A DNA stretch of 64,000 nucleotides from Edaphobacillus lindanitolerans (GTDB taxonomy: Bacteria > Bacillota > Bacilli > Bacillales_A > Planococcaceae). The DNA lies in NCBI RefSeq assembly GCF_900156305.1, contig NZ_FTPL01000003.1:372001-436000 (forward strand). The letters are read 5' to 3'. Each line of letters begins with the position of its first letter. The first letter of the stretch is position 1. The position numbers were made by a program, and so were the translations under genes. Under the pieces are notes generated by a model. That model had not been told where the DNA came from. It did not search any database and was given only the letters and a program-made list of their open reading frames with translations. Positions 38,938-47,998 of this stretch are shown here, one piece after another.

Positions 38938-40500
38938 TTATGATCGCTTGATCTTTTCTTTCCTCGATTCTGCCTCCAGCCGCTGAAAACGGCGGATGTC
39001 GCGTTTCCGGATCGGGGCCGGCTCCCGCCTGAGCAGGACGATCATCGAGTAGATGAGCATCAGGAGGATGATCCCGAACGGCAGGGCCGAGGCCAGGGAT
39101 GCGGTTTCAAGCCCGTTGATTCCGCCCGTGAACAGGAGCACGCCGGCAATCGCACCCATCAGAACGCCCCAGATCAGCTTTGCGGGCATCTTCGGATTAA
39201 GAGTCCCGCCGGATGTCATGCTGGCCAGGATATAGGTCGCCGAGTCGGCGGATGTGACGATGAACGTGAATATCAGCAAGATGGACAGGACCGACAATAT
39301 GCCCGGCAACGGAAGCGTCTGGTCGAATGTCGTGAACAGGGCGCTCGTCACATCATCGTTGACCATCTCGGCAATATGCGTCCCCTCGTTCAGATCATTC
39401 CACATGGCTGTGCCGCCGAAGACGGCAACCCAGAACAGGGCGATGACCGGCGGGATGATCAGCACGCCGATGATGAATTCACGGATGGTCCTCCCGCGGG
39501 AAACCCGGGCGACAAATGCCCCGATAAACGGGGACCAGGCAATCACCCATGCCCAGTAGAAGACGGTCCAGTCCTGGACCCATTCCCGGCCGGAGTACGG
39601 CTCGAGCCGTAGACTGTATTCCACGAAATTGGTGATGTAATCTCCGAGTGCGACGATGAATGTCTCCATGATGAAGACGGTCGGTCCGGCGAAGAAGACG
39701 AACAGCAGAAGTCCGAGTGCCAGGCCGAGGTTCAGGTTACTCAAATATCGGATGCCCCGGTTCAGGCCGGTTGTGGACGAGATCAGGTAGGCGACCATCA
39801 TGACCCCGATGATGATGAGCTGGACGTACGGGGTGTTCGGTACATTCCAGACGGAGTTGAGCCCGCCGTTCATTTGAAGGACCCCGAGGCCGATCGAGGT
39901 CGCCATCCCCATGATGGTCGCAATGACGGAAAGGATATCGATCGTCGTCTTCACCGGTTTTGCGGAGCCGACGACCGGTTCAAGGGCGGTCGAAACCAGC
40001 CCGTTTTTCTTCTTTCGGAATTGCAGGAATGCAATGACCAGCCCGGTCATGGCGAACATCGACCATTGGCTGATGCCCCAGTGGAAGAAGGAGTACCCCA
40101 TCGCCACGCGGGCGGTTTCCGCAGACATCGGTTCAAGGTCCCGGAATGGGGGATTGTAAATATGGCTCATCGGTTCGGCCACGCCCCAGAAGACGAGACC
40201 TGCGCCGAACCCTGCCGAAAACAACATGGCGATCCAGGAGAAGAATGAAAACTCCGGCCGCTCGTCCTCACCGCCAAGCCGGATGCTGCCGTATTTGCTT
40301 ACGGCCAGCCCGAACAGGAAAACGATGAGGAGGAATACGCACAGCAGGTAGAACCAGCTGAATTTGTCGATTGTAAAGTCATAGACGACGGAAGCACCCG
40401 CCGCAAATTGTTTCGGGAACACGGCCCCGATGATGACCAAGGCTAAAATAAACAACGAAGAAACAACGAATACAGGATTTTTCCACGAAGATTTGTCCAT
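38938..40500 (-). CDS. opuD: BCCT-family betaine/choline/carnitine transporter, OpuD-like
   Basis: A protein of 520 residues with twelve predicted helices. The BCCT core is clear: GFGAGLVFWGVAEPMSHIYNPP (near 95), FFHWGISQWSMFAMTGL, the betaine-cage Trp motif FYWAWVIAWSPFIGAFVARVSRGRTIREF (near 325), and VTSADSATYILASMTSGG. Basic C-terminal tail (RRFQRLEAESRKEKIKRS) may sense osmolality, as in BetP. B. subtilis OpuD imports glycine betaine. AGGAG lies upstream of the ATG. A possible SigB promoter is 65 bp upstream. Convergent with the proline symporter. Confidence 0.92.
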   Translation of the reverse strand: MDKSSWKNPVFVVSSLFILALVIIGAVFPKQFAAGASVVYDFTIDKFSWFYLLCVFLLIVFLFGLAVSKYGSIRLGGEDERPEFSFFSWIAMLFSAGFGAGLVFWGVAEPMSHIYNPPFRDLEPMSAETARVAMGYSFFHWGISQWSMFAMTGLVIAFLQFRKKKNGLVSTALEPVVGSAKPVKTTIDILSVIATIMGMATSIGLGVLQMNGGLNSVWNVPNTPYVQLIIIGVMMVAYLISSTTGLNRGIRYLSNLNLGLALGLLLFVFFAGPTVFIMETFIVALGDYITNFVEYSLRLEPYSGREWVQDWTVFYWAWVIAWSPFIGAFVARVSRGRTIREFIIGVLIIPPVIALFWVAVFGGTAMWNDLNEGTHIAEMVNDDVTSALFTTFDQTLPLPGILSVLSILLIFTFIVTSADSATYILASMTSGGTLNPKMPAKLIWGVLMGAIAGVLLFTGGINGLETASLASALPFGIILLMLIYSMIVLLRREPAPIRKRDIRRFQRLEAESRKEKIKRS

Positions 40501-40564
40501 GCCACTCTCCTTTTGATTTTTGCAAAAATAACGTCATAATGGTGTATACCCGAGGGTAACGAAG

Positions 40565-40590
40565 ATACTCGGCCCATTCAAGGGTAAAAC
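40565..40590 (-). promoter_or_regulatory. Possible SigB promoter of the BCCT gene
   Basis: Minus-strand GTTTTA (40585-40590), 14 bases, GAGTAT (40565-40570): one mismatch to consensus in each hexamer. Osmolyte transporters are often SigB-dependent in Bacillus. Weak evidence on its own. Confidence 0.35.
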
Positions 40591-40651
40591 GGGTATTTGC
40601 AAGGAAGTTGGGACTTAATGACTAGAATGGCAGGGGAGGAGCGAAAAGCTG

Positions 40652-41356
40652 ATGAAGTTTGATCATGCGGTATATTTTAGCAATCGGACTCCGCAGGAGG
40701 ATGCCCGCCTGTGGAACGATCAGGGGATGTCCGCCGCGCCCGGGGGCAGCCATGAGAAATGGGGGACCCAAAACGCCCTGTTTTATGCAAAGAACGGATA
40801 TATCGAATCGCTCTCCGTGGAACGGCCTGAAATGGCTGCGGCCTCAACCCATCCGCTCACCCGTCTTTTGATGCATGACTTACAGAACGGTGCGGGATGG
40901 GGCACGGTGTGCCTGCGTCCCGGAGATTTGTACCAATTCGATGAAAGGCTCCGAAGCCGCGGGTTCCGGACAACCGGAGTCCTTGATGCATCGAGACGCA
41001 CGGTTTCAGGTGAACTTCTGGAATGGAAGATGCTTTTCATCGAAGAGGGGGCGGGTGAAACGCTGCCGTTCCCGTTTTTCATCGACTGGGGCATGCCGGA
41101 TGACGAACGGATTGCCGGATTGCTCAGGACCGGCACCATGCCCGAAGCGAACCGGTCATTCCGTATCGGATCATGCACTTTCCAGGTGCATGACCCGGCC
41201 AGGACGGCGGTCCGCTGGGCAGAAGTCCTCGGACTTGACGCGCCGGAAGCCGACCGGATTCCTTTGAAGAACGGAGTGGATCTTGTATTCGTACAGGGCG
41301 GTGCAGGACCGGAACGGCTCGTGGATGTAGAAGTGATTCAGGAGACGGGCAACTGA
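40652..41356 (+). CDS. VOC superfamily protein with Glyoxalase_3-like domain
   Basis: A protein of 234 residues. It starts KFDHAVYFSNRTPQEDARLWNDQG, then HEKWGTQNALFYAKNGYIESLSVE, the typical N-terminal half of the Glyoxalase-like (PF13468-type) domain; the C-terminal half (FRIGSCTFQVHDPARTAVRWAEVLGL) is a second VOC module. Metal ligands cannot be assigned with certainty. Function unknown. GGGGAGGAG precedes ATG 40652. It is 49 bp upstream of hflX on the same strand without a visible terminator, so partial co-transcription is possible. Confidence 0.82.
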   Translation: MKFDHAVYFSNRTPQEDARLWNDQGMSAAPGGSHEKWGTQNALFYAKNGYIESLSVERPEMAAASTHPLTRLLMHDLQNGAGWGTVCLRPGDLYQFDERLRSRGFRTTGVLDASRRTVSGELLEWKMLFIEEGAGETLPFPFFIDWGMPDDERIAGLLRTGTMPEANRSFRIGSCTFQVHDPARTAVRWAEVLGLDAPEADRIPLKNGVDLVFVQGGAGPERLVDVEVIQETGN

Positions 41357-41405
41357 ACGGTACGATTACGGGTATACTTGCAGGAGAGGAATGGAGGGAC
41401 GCTTA

Positions 41406-42671
41406 GTGGAAGAAGTGCAGGAACGCGCAGTGCTTGTCGGAGTGGAACTCGACCGGGATGATCAGTTTGATTATTCCATGGAGGAACTCGCCAGCCTTGC
41501 GGATGCATGCGGGGTCGAAGTGGCCGGAGCCGTCACGCAAGGGCTGGACAGGGTGAATCCGTCCCACTACATCGGTTCTGGGAAAGTTCGGGAGATCAAG
41601 GCATTTCATGACGAGACAGGTTCGAACGTCGTGATCTTCAATGATGAGCTGTCGCCCTCGCAGATCCGAAACCTTGAGACAGAACTGGAGACGAAGGTGA
41701 TCGACCGGACGATGCTCATCCTCGATATTTTCGCAAGGCGCGCCAAGACGAAGGAAGCGCAGATGCAGGTGGAACTCGCCCAGCTTCAATACATGCTGCC
41801 AAGGCTTGTCGGTCTGCGTGCCTCACTGAGCCGGCAGGCCGGTTCAACGGGCGGCGGCGTGGCGACCCGCGGGCCGGGTGAGACGAAGCTGGAGCTGGAC
41901 CGCCGGAAAATCGAAGATCAGATCGCCCGGCTCCGGCGTGAGCTCGAATCGGTGAAAGTCCACCGGGAAACCCAGCGTAAGCGCCGGGTGAAGCGGGAAG
42001 TGCCGGTCGTTTCGCTTGTCGGCTACACGAACGCCGGGAAGTCCACGATCATGAACGGTATGCTCGCGGGACTCGGGGAGGAAGCGGGCAGGCAGGTGCT
42101 TGAGAAAGATATGCTGTTTGCCACGCTGGATACGTCGGTGAGGAAGATCAAGCTGGAGGACAACCGGGAGTTTCTGCTCACCGATACGGTCGGATTTGTC
42201 GGCAGGCTGCCGCATCATCTCGTCAAGGCGTTCCGCTCAACGCTCGAGGAGGCGGCGGATGCAGATTTGCTGCTCCAGGTGGTGGACGTCTCGCACCCGG
42301 AATATCGGTATATGATGCAAGTCACGGAGGATACGCTGTCCGATATCGGCATCGAGGGGATCACCGAAGTATTCGTCTACAACAAATCCGACCTTGCCGG
42401 CCTTGAACATCCGAAAGTGCGGGACAACGACATCTGGATCTCGGCGAAAGAGGCCGGGGATATCCATACACTCACCCGCCTCATCGCCGCGAAGGTATTC
42501 GGTGATTTTGTCCGGTGCCGGCTGCTCGTCCCGTTCGACCGGGGGGACATCGTTTCGTGGCTCAACGAGCATGCAGACGTTCTGGAGACCGAATATACGG
42601 AAGACGGAACGCTCATGGATGTCGACATGAGAGAAGCGGACCGGAACCGGCTTTCGGAGTTTGTTCAGTAA
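41406..42671 (+). CDS. hflX: Ribosome-associated GTPase HflX
   Basis: A protein of 421 residues. The N-terminal HflX domain (YSMEELASLADACG, NPSHYIGSGKVREIKAF, SPSQIRNLE) is followed by the linker TGGGVATRGPGETKLELDRR and a GTPase domain from about 200: P-loop GYTNAGKST, switch TDTVGFVGRLPHHLVKAFRS, NKSD, and SAKE. HflX splits stalled or inactive 70S ribosomes under stress. The start is set at GTG 41406 because GGAGG lies eight bases upstream and the N-terminus then aligns with B. subtilis HflX; an ATG at 41391 overlaps its only RBS candidate. A long hairpin follows. Confidence 0.93.
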   Translation: MEEVQERAVLVGVELDRDDQFDYSMEELASLADACGVEVAGAVTQGLDRVNPSHYIGSGKVREIKAFHDETGSNVVIFNDELSPSQIRNLETELETKVIDRTMLILDIFARRAKTKEAQMQVELAQLQYMLPRLVGLRASLSRQAGSTGGGVATRGPGETKLELDRRKIEDQIARLRRELESVKVHRETQRKRRVKREVPVVSLVGYTNAGKSTIMNGMLAGLGEEAGRQVLEKDMLFATLDTSVRKIKLEDNREFLLTDTVGFVGRLPHHLVKAFRSTLEEAADADLLLQVVDVSHPEYRYMMQVTEDTLSDIGIEGITEVFVYNKSDLAGLEHPKVRDNDIWISAKEAGDIHTLTRLIAAKVFGDFVRCRLLVPFDRGDIVSWLNEHADVLETEYTEDGTLMDVDMREADRNRLSEFVQ

Positions 42672-42693
42672 ATGAGAAATCGAAAAAGGGAAG

Positions 42694-42736
42694 CTTGAAA
42701 GCCCTCTCCTGGCAGTTGTCAGGGAGGGCTTTCAAG
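42694..42736. terminator. Long hairpin between convergent hflX and YoaK-like genes
   Basis: CTTGAAAGCCCTC and GAGGGCTTTCAAG form a 13-bp perfect stem that continues inward (CCTG/CAGG) after one bulge. It has no T run on either side, so it may act as a transcript-end stabiliser or a weak terminator. Confidence 0.6.
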
Positions 42737-42751
42737 TTTAGGGGCCGGGGA

Positions 42752-43438
42752 TCATCGTTCCCCGGTCTTTTTCCGTTTCCCTGCAGCGAGAAGCCAGACA
42801 AACAGCAGGCCGTTCGACACGAAGGCGAGCCAGAGGATCAATTGCTCATCCCGGCCGACGACCAACGCACCTGTGCCGACACCGAGGATGAACAGAACCA
42901 GGCCGATCAGCAAATTGCGGAAATCCCGCCCCGCCTCCCGGTCCCGGTCGAAAACCGCCCGGTAAAGCTTGTTCATCATGTTTTTCGTATTTCCGGTCAT
43001 GATGCCGTTGTTGATCGTAGTGGATCCGATTTTCCGGAAAACCGACAGCTCATAACCGGATAAAAGTCCGAGTGCAAAAACCATGATGGATTGGCCGATG
43101 GCGTGCTGAAAAATGGCGAGACCGAGCAGCAGTACGCCCTGTGCAAGCAGGAATGTCCTGTACTTGCCCAGTGAACCGCCTCCGGACCGTTCGATGATCG
43201 CCTCTCCGATGAACGCGCCCGCCGCAAATCCGGCGAACACGGTAATATGGCCGGCGGCCTCATGCCAGTCGCCCGAAAACATCTTCGCGCTGAACACGAT
43301 GATGTTCCCGGTCTGGGCACTGACGAAGACTCCATTGTGTTCCATGTACGTGTAGGCATCGATGAACCCCATCAGAAATGTGGCGAAACCGGTCAGCAGG
43401 GTGAGCACCCTCTGACTGTAAGCCGGTTGTGCAGTCAA
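42752..43438 (-). CDS. DUF1275 (YoaK-type) membrane protein
   Basis: A protein of 228 residues with six predicted helices. The family block is clear: TGFATFLMGFIDAYTYMEHNGVFVSAQTGNIIVFSAKMF near the start, with later FALGLLSGYELSVFRKI and STTINNGIMTGNTKNMMNKLY. DUF1275 members are inner-membrane proteins of unknown substrate; some are named YoaK. The TTG start at 43438 has GGAGG ten bases upstream, and the alternative GTG there is out of frame. It stands alone, divergent from the oxalate decarboxylase-like gene. Confidence 0.87.
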   Translation of the reverse strand: MTAQPAYSQRVLTLLTGFATFLMGFIDAYTYMEHNGVFVSAQTGNIIVFSAKMFSGDWHEAAGHITVFAGFAAGAFIGEAIIERSGGGSLGKYRTFLLAQGVLLLGLAIFQHAIGQSIMVFALGLLSGYELSVFRKIGSTTINNGIMTGNTKNMMNKLYRAVFDRDREAGRDFRNLLIGLVLFILGVGTGALVVGRDEQLILWLAFVSNGLLFVWLLAAGKRKKTGER

Positions 43439-43656
43439 TGTGTCACGTCCTCCAGGAGAAGTTTTTCATTCACATTACGCTGATACCCATTCATGAGGAA
43501 TATAGGCATTTCTACCGAAAGCGGCCGGTTTTGAAAAGAAAAATAGTATGTGTTTTCCCAAATGGATAGGGTAGTAGTTGGAGTAGACCCGCCTTTGGTG
43601 GAATATTTTGTCCGATTCGATGGGAAGGCGGAAATATCATCGCTTTGGGAAGGAGC

Positions 43657-44850
43657 ATGAAAACAGTGGATAAAAAGACACGCCTGATCGAGAACGACCC
43701 GCTGCCTCAGCCGAGAAGGGGAAGGAAAGGCGGGGATATATGGGGTGCGAGGAATCCCCAACTGGACCGCCAGAACCCTGATACGATCGTCCCGCCCGAA
43801 ACGGATCATGGCACCATGCCGAGTCTCAAATTCCCTTATGAATTGAGCCATATGAGAATACAGGAAGGCGGATGGTCCCGGGAAGTCACGATGAGGGAGA
43901 TGCCGGAGTCGGATACGATTGCCGGGGTCAATATGCACCTTGAGCCGGGAGCGGTCCGGGAATTGCATTGGCACAAGGAAGCCGAATGGGCGTTCATGAT
44001 CAAGGGATCGGCCAGGGTGACGGCGATCGACACCGACGGCGGCCTGTTTATCGATGACGTGGAAGAAGGAGGACTGTGGTACTTCCCGTCGGGCATCCCG
44101 CACTCGATAAAAGGACTGGAGAACGGGGCGGAGTTCGTCCTGGTCTTCGATGACGGTAGCTTTTCGGAGAACAGCACATTTTCGATCGCGGACTGGTTTG
44201 CCCATACGCCGAAGGACGTGCTGGCCGCCAACTTCGGGGTACCGAAGGAGACATTCGACAAATTCCCGGACCGAGAGCTGTATATGTTCCAAGGGGAGGT
44301 GCCCGGACCGATCGTGCAGGAGCTGCCTGAAAATCCGAACAAAGGTGTTGAGAACCCGTTCACTTTCAGTTTCTATGACACGGAGCCGGTGAAAACGGAC
44401 GGCGGGACCGCACGGATCGTCGATTCGAAGAACTTTACGCGTTCCACGACCATTGCCGCCGCGCTCGTCGAGGTTGAACCGGGCGGCATCCGGGAACTGC
44501 ACTGGCACCCGAACGAGGCAGAGTGGCAGTTCTACCTGGAGGGCCAGGGGCGGATGACGGTGTTCGCAGCGACGGGGAAGGCGAGAACCTATGACTTCCG
44601 CGAAGGGGATGCAGGATATGTGCCGTTTGCGATGGGCCACTATATCCAGAACACCGGGGATACGCCTCTCCGTTTCCTGGAGATGTTCAGGAGTGACCAT
44701 TTCGCAGAAATCTCCCTGAGCCGGTGGATGTCCCAGACGCCGCCATCGCTGCTGAAGGAGCATCTGCCGCTGACGGATGACTTTATCCGCAACCATCTGC
44801 ACAGCGACAACAGACCGGTCTTGAAGTGGGAACCGACGGAAGGGGAATGA
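43657..44850 (+). CDS. oxdC: Oxalate decarboxylase-family bicupin (OxdC/OxdD)
   Basis: About 397 residues with two cupin domains. Manganese ligands of cupin 1 are in RELHWHKEAEWAF and PSGIPHSI; cupin 2 has RELHWHPNEAEWQFY and AMGHYI, so both sites have the His-His-Glu-His set. The lid SENSTF, with its catalytic Glu, follows cupin 1; this lid separates decarboxylases from oxalate oxidases. The Arg before the first HWH is conserved. The reaction is oxalate to formate and CO2, consuming a proton, which raises pH. The start is uncertain: ATG 43657 is only one base from AAGGAG; GTG 43666 has ten-base spacing. Terminator follows. Confidence 0.92.
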   Translation: MKTVDKKTRLIENDPLPQPRRGRKGGDIWGARNPQLDRQNPDTIVPPETDHGTMPSLKFPYELSHMRIQEGGWSREVTMREMPESDTIAGVNMHLEPGAVRELHWHKEAEWAFMIKGSARVTAIDTDGGLFIDDVEEGGLWYFPSGIPHSIKGLENGAEFVLVFDDGSFSENSTFSIADWFAHTPKDVLAANFGVPKETFDKFPDRELYMFQGEVPGPIVQELPENPNKGVENPFTFSFYDTEPVKTDGGTARIVDSKNFTRSTTIAAALVEVEPGGIRELHWHPNEAEWQFYLEGQGRMTVFAATGKARTYDFREGDAGYVPFAMGHYIQNTGDTPLRFLEMFRSDHFAEISLSRWMSQTPPSLLKEHLPLTDDFIRNHLHSDNRPVLKWEPTEGE

Positions 44851-44854
44851 AAGA

Positions 44855-44894
44855 AAAGGCCTGCAGGAAACGGTTAGGTTTCCTGCAGGCCTTT
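44855..44894. terminator. Bidirectional terminator after oxdC-like gene
   Basis: AAAGGCCTGCAGGAAAC and GTTTCCTGCAGGCCTTT form a perfect 17-bp stem between convergent genes. Confidence 0.92.
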
Positions 44895-44903
44895 CAAATC
44901 GGT

Positions 44904-46508
44904 TTATTGAGTAATGGTGACGTCTTTCAGCTGATAGATGCCGCTCGGGTCGATCGTGAACCCTTTGACATTGTCGGCGACGCCCGTCAGGTATTCCTGG
45001 TGATGGATGAATACCATCGGCGCTTCTTCAATCAGGAGTTTCTGTGCCTTGTCGTAAACGGCAAGGCGTGCATCTTGGTCTGTTTCCTGCCGGCCTTCAT
45101 CCAAAAGCTTGTCGACTTCCGGATTGTCGAAGAATGTCCGGTTGCCCGGGGCTCCCTGCTGGGAAGAGTGGAAGAGCGAGTAAAGGCCGTTGTCGGCGTC
45201 GCCGGTCGAGTTCGACCAGCCAAGGATGAACATGTCATGCTTTCCAGCACTCGTCTCATCAAGGTACGCACCGAATTCCATCTGTTCGACCTTGATGTCG
45301 ATGTTCAGTTCTTTCAGTTTCTGCTGGAGAAGGACGGCGATGTCGATCCGCTGCGGGTTGTCATTCGTCCAGATTTCGGCTTTGAAGCCGTCGCCATAGC
45401 CCGCTTCTTCAAGGAGCTTTTTCGCCTCTTCGGGATTGTATCCGAGTCCTTTGATGTTTTCATCGTAGCCGAACGATCCAGGGGACAGCGGACCCTTCGC
45501 GGGAACACCGAAACCGTCATAGATGCCTTCGACGATTTCTTCGTTGTCCACCATCATGGAAATCGCCTGGCGGACGCGTACATCGTCAAACGGTGCTTTC
45601 TGCGTATTGAACCCGAGATAGCTCAGGCTGCGGGAAAGTTCCTGGTTTACTTTTGCGCTGCCCGAGTCATTGATTTGGTCGACTTCATTCGGCTGGACCG
45701 GATCGATGATGTGCGCATTGCCCGTCTCCAGGTCAGCGGCACGGGTCGCGCTTTCCGGTACGACTTTGAACGTCACGGAATCGACTTTTGCCGGTCCGTT
45801 CCAGTAGTCTTCGTTTTTGACGAGCTTGATCTCCGAACCCGGGTTCCAGCTCTCGAATTTGAAGTAGCCGGTTCCGACCGGGTGGGCCGAAATGACAGAT
45901 CCCGGATCTTTTCCTTCTTTCATCGCGGCATAGTCTTCATCGATCGCTTTCGGGCTGATCATGCTTCCGCCGTCATGTGCAAGGTGCGACAGCAGCGGAG
46001 CGAACGGATAGTCCGTTTTAATCTGTACGGTATAATCATCGATGACATCGACGCTGTTGATCATTTCAAACAGGTAAAAGCGCGGAGAGCCGACCGCCTC
46101 GTCACGAACACGGTCAAGGCTTTTCTTCACGGCTTCCGCATTGAAGTCTTCACCGTCATGGAATTTGACGCCTTCCACGAGCTTGAATTCCCAGGTCGTA
46201 TCGTCAATCTGGTTCCATTCCTTTGCAAGGCTCGGCTCGATTTCCGTATCGGCATTGAGTTTCACGAGTGTGTCGTAAATGTTGGCATGGATATTATTGG
46301 ACGGCACGTCATTTGATCCGTGCGGGTCCAGTGAAGATGCATCGGACAGGACAGCCAGGATCAGATCCCCGCCTTCTCCCCCTCCGGCAGAGGCCTCGCC
46401 GCCATCGCCGTCTTTATCCCCTTTTGTCGAACCGCCGCCCGCACATGCCCCGAGGAACGCGGACAGGACGAGCAACAGTGCCAGCAATAAGCCGGTTTTC
46501 TGTTTCAT
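44904..46508 (-). CDS. Peptide/glutathione ABC transporter substrate-binding lipoprotein, copy 1
   Basis: A protein of 534 residues. The signal peptide ends in lipobox LGAC (Cys near 22), followed by a Gly/Asp/Glu-rich linker and an SBP_bac_5 domain: LAVLSDASSLDPHGSNDVPS, WEFKLVEGVKFHDGEDFNAEAVKKSLDRV, AHDGGSMISPKAI, GTGYFKFESWNPGSEIKLVKNEDYWNG. This subgroup is usually annotated as glutathione or oligopeptide binding (GsiB/DppE type). It is strongly similar to copy 2 at 48616. Neither copy is next to a permease on its own strand, but the dpp-type operon starts at 50535. It has a SigA promoter overlapped by a CodY-like box. Confidence 0.92.
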   Translation of the reverse strand: MKQKTGLLLALLLVLSAFLGACAGGGSTKGDKDGDGGEASAGGGEGGDLILAVLSDASSLDPHGSNDVPSNNIHANIYDTLVKLNADTEIEPSLAKEWNQIDDTTWEFKLVEGVKFHDGEDFNAEAVKKSLDRVRDEAVGSPRFYLFEMINSVDVIDDYTVQIKTDYPFAPLLSHLAHDGGSMISPKAIDEDYAAMKEGKDPGSVISAHPVGTGYFKFESWNPGSEIKLVKNEDYWNGPAKVDSVTFKVVPESATRAADLETGNAHIIDPVQPNEVDQINDSGSAKVNQELSRSLSYLGFNTQKAPFDDVRVRQAISMMVDNEEIVEGIYDGFGVPAKGPLSPGSFGYDENIKGLGYNPEEAKKLLEEAGYGDGFKAEIWTNDNPQRIDIAVLLQQKLKELNIDIKVEQMEFGAYLDETSAGKHDMFILGWSNSTGDADNGLYSLFHSSQQGAPGNRTFFDNPEVDKLLDEGRQETDQDARLAVYDKAQKLLIEEAPMVFIHHQEYLTGVADNVKGFTIDPSGIYQLKDVTITQ

Positions 46509-46547
46509 CTCTTTTCCCCCTAATCTACTGGTTCATTACGCAAGCGT

Positions 46548-46562
46548 AATATTCCGAAAATA
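46548..46562. promoter_or_regulatory. CodY-like box at binding-protein copy 1 promoter
   Basis: AATATTCCGAAAATA matches the CodY consensus AATTTTCWGAAAATT at 12 of 15 positions and overlaps the -10 element. The same arrangement occurs at copy 2. Confidence 0.5.
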
Positions 46563-46587
46563 TATCATAGGATCGGAGGGACCGCAA
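46559..46587 (-). promoter_or_regulatory. SigA promoter of binding-protein copy 1
   Basis: Minus-strand TTGCGG (46582-46587), a 17-base spacer and TATATT (46559-46564), about 50 bp before the ATG. Confidence 0.65.
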
Positions 46588-46605
46588 TAGATTTTAGAAA
46601 ATAAA

Positions 46606-46638
46606 GAAAAGCCGGCACTGCAAGGGCAGTGCCGGCTT
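46606..46638 (-). terminator. Terminator of the BI-1 family gene
   Basis: GCCGGCACTGC and GCAGTGCCGGC form an 11-bp stem; the minus-strand tail is TTTTCTTTATTTT. Confidence 0.85.
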
Positions 46639-46643
46639 CGGAA

Positions 46644-47369
46644 TCAGTTCCGGTTGATTTTTGAGAGAAGGCGGAGCATTTCAAGATAAAGCCAGACGAG
46701 TGTCGTCAGGAGGCCGAGCGCACCGATCCACTCCATGCTTTTTGGTGCGCCCATCGCCACGCCCCGCTCAATCGTGTCAAAATCGATGATGAAGTTCAAT
46801 GCGGCAACGCCGACGATCACGAGGCTGATGATGATGCCGATCGGGCCGGCATCATGCAGGAACGGCATCGCCGCGCCGAAGAGGCGCATCACGATATCGA
46901 TCACATAGACGACGAGGATGGCCAGTGTCGCCACGATGACTCCTTTTCGGAATGCCGGTGTCGCTTTCAGGATGCCGGTCCGGTAGAACACGAGCATGAC
47001 GGCCATGACGCCGATGGTCAGCAGGACCGCCTGGAGGACGATGCCGTCATAAAGACCCTGGTACATCGCGGAAATCCCGCCGACGAACAATCCTTCCAAG
47101 ATGGCATAGAGCGGCACGGTGATCGGTGCGGCGGACTGGACGAACACCGTCAGGAACACGAGTACGAGCGCACCGATGGCGCCGCCGATCATGAGGCCAA
47201 AAACGGGCTCGCCCGCAAACGACTTGAACCAGACATACGATGCCGAAGCGAACATCAGGAGAAGCGACAGCGTGGTTTTGTTGACGGTGCCGGCGACCGA
47301 CATCCGTTCGCCGGAATACGCATGGCGGCCGAATTCTTCATTTTTCAAGATCGGGTTGTTGGACTGCAA
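46644..47369 (-). CDS. Bax inhibitor-1 / YccA-family membrane protein
   Basis: A protein of 241 residues with seven predicted helices after a 25-residue soluble start (SNNPILKNEEFGRHAYSGERMSVAGTVNKTTLSL). The loop LYAILEGLFVGGISAMYQGLYDGIVLQAVLLT and the C-terminal FIIDFDTIERGVAMGAPKSMEWIGALGLLTTLVWLYLEMLRLL, with its paired Asp residues, are typical of the bacterial Bax1-I subgroup. Related YetJ of B. subtilis is a pH-sensitive calcium leak channel; this subgroup has no proven role. The start is TTG 47369, which has GGAGG eight bases upstream; a frame open five codons further overlaps the RBS. Confidence 0.88.
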   Translation of the reverse strand: MQSNNPILKNEEFGRHAYSGERMSVAGTVNKTTLSLLLMFASASYVWFKSFAGEPVFGLMIGGAIGALVLVFLTVFVQSAAPITVPLYAILEGLFVGGISAMYQGLYDGIVLQAVLLTIGVMAVMLVFYRTGILKATPAFRKGVIVATLAILVVYVIDIVMRLFGAAMPFLHDAGPIGIIISLVIVGVAALNFIIDFDTIERGVAMGAPKSMEWIGALGLLTTLVWLYLEMLRLLSKINRN

Positions 47370-47524
47370 AGGGAATACCTCCAATTATGCTTGTTGAGCA
47401 GCGGGATCAATTTATGCTTGTTGAGCAACAGGATCAAGCCGTCCGGCCGGAAAAAAGGGACGGGCGTTTTGAAGATTATAGCATGAGCGGCGGTGAAGTC
47501 ATCACTTTAAATGATCCGGCACTC

Positions 47525-47926
47525 TTATAGGTAACCGAAAAATCCGCTTCTGATCACGATCAGCAAGAGCGCGATGATGAACGCCCCGTCGCCGAGCGTC
47601 GCCAAGTAGGCCCTGGGGTTGTCGGAGTATTTCTTCTCCATGAAAGCCTGAAAAAGGGTAAGGACGCCGAAGAACGCGACCAGCAGTGCCCACGTCTGCA
47701 AGTACCAAGGTGCCCGTTCGTTCCAGCCGGTCATAATGGCCGGGACGAGATAAATCAGATACGGGACGATGAATGTGATGCGGATCCATTTATCCAGCTT
47801 CCGGTGTCGGTCGTTCACATAATCCCACGTGAACCATTTGCCTTTTTTGACGCCCGCCCATCTCTTGATCACATAGGTAAAGGCGGCAGACGCGAGAAGC
47901 ATCCCCAGAATAAACAAAGCGATCAC
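47525..47926 (-). CDS. DUF4181-type membrane protein, copy 2
   Basis: A protein of 133 residues with four predicted helices. After helix 1 comes GKWFTWDYVNDRHRKLDKWIRITF, then WYLQTWALLVAFFGVLTLFQAFMEKKYSDNPRAYLATLGDGAF. This is the DUF4181 pattern known from small Bacillales membrane proteins, function unknown. It is a paralogue of the gene immediately upstream (47999-48400), with the same spacing of YVNDRH-KLD and WYL-W. GTG start at 47926 with AAAGGAG nine bases upstream. Confidence 0.83.
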   Translation of the reverse strand: MIALFILGMLLASAAFTYVIKRWAGVKKGKWFTWDYVNDRHRKLDKWIRITFIVPYLIYLVPAIMTGWNERAPWYLQTWALLVAFFGVLTLFQAFMEKKYSDNPRAYLATLGDGAFIIALLLIVIRSGFFGYL

Positions 47927-47998
47927 TCGAATCGGCTCCTTTCATTGCCCTCGTTTCTACAGGCATTCTTGAACCATGAAAAACGGAGCCGGCTACGC

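Noticed and set aside
43560-43600. SigB-like sequence (GTTTTC...GGGTAG) upstream of oxdC-like gene
   Set aside because: The spacing between the two elements is only 11 bases, shorter than SigB promoters normally allow.
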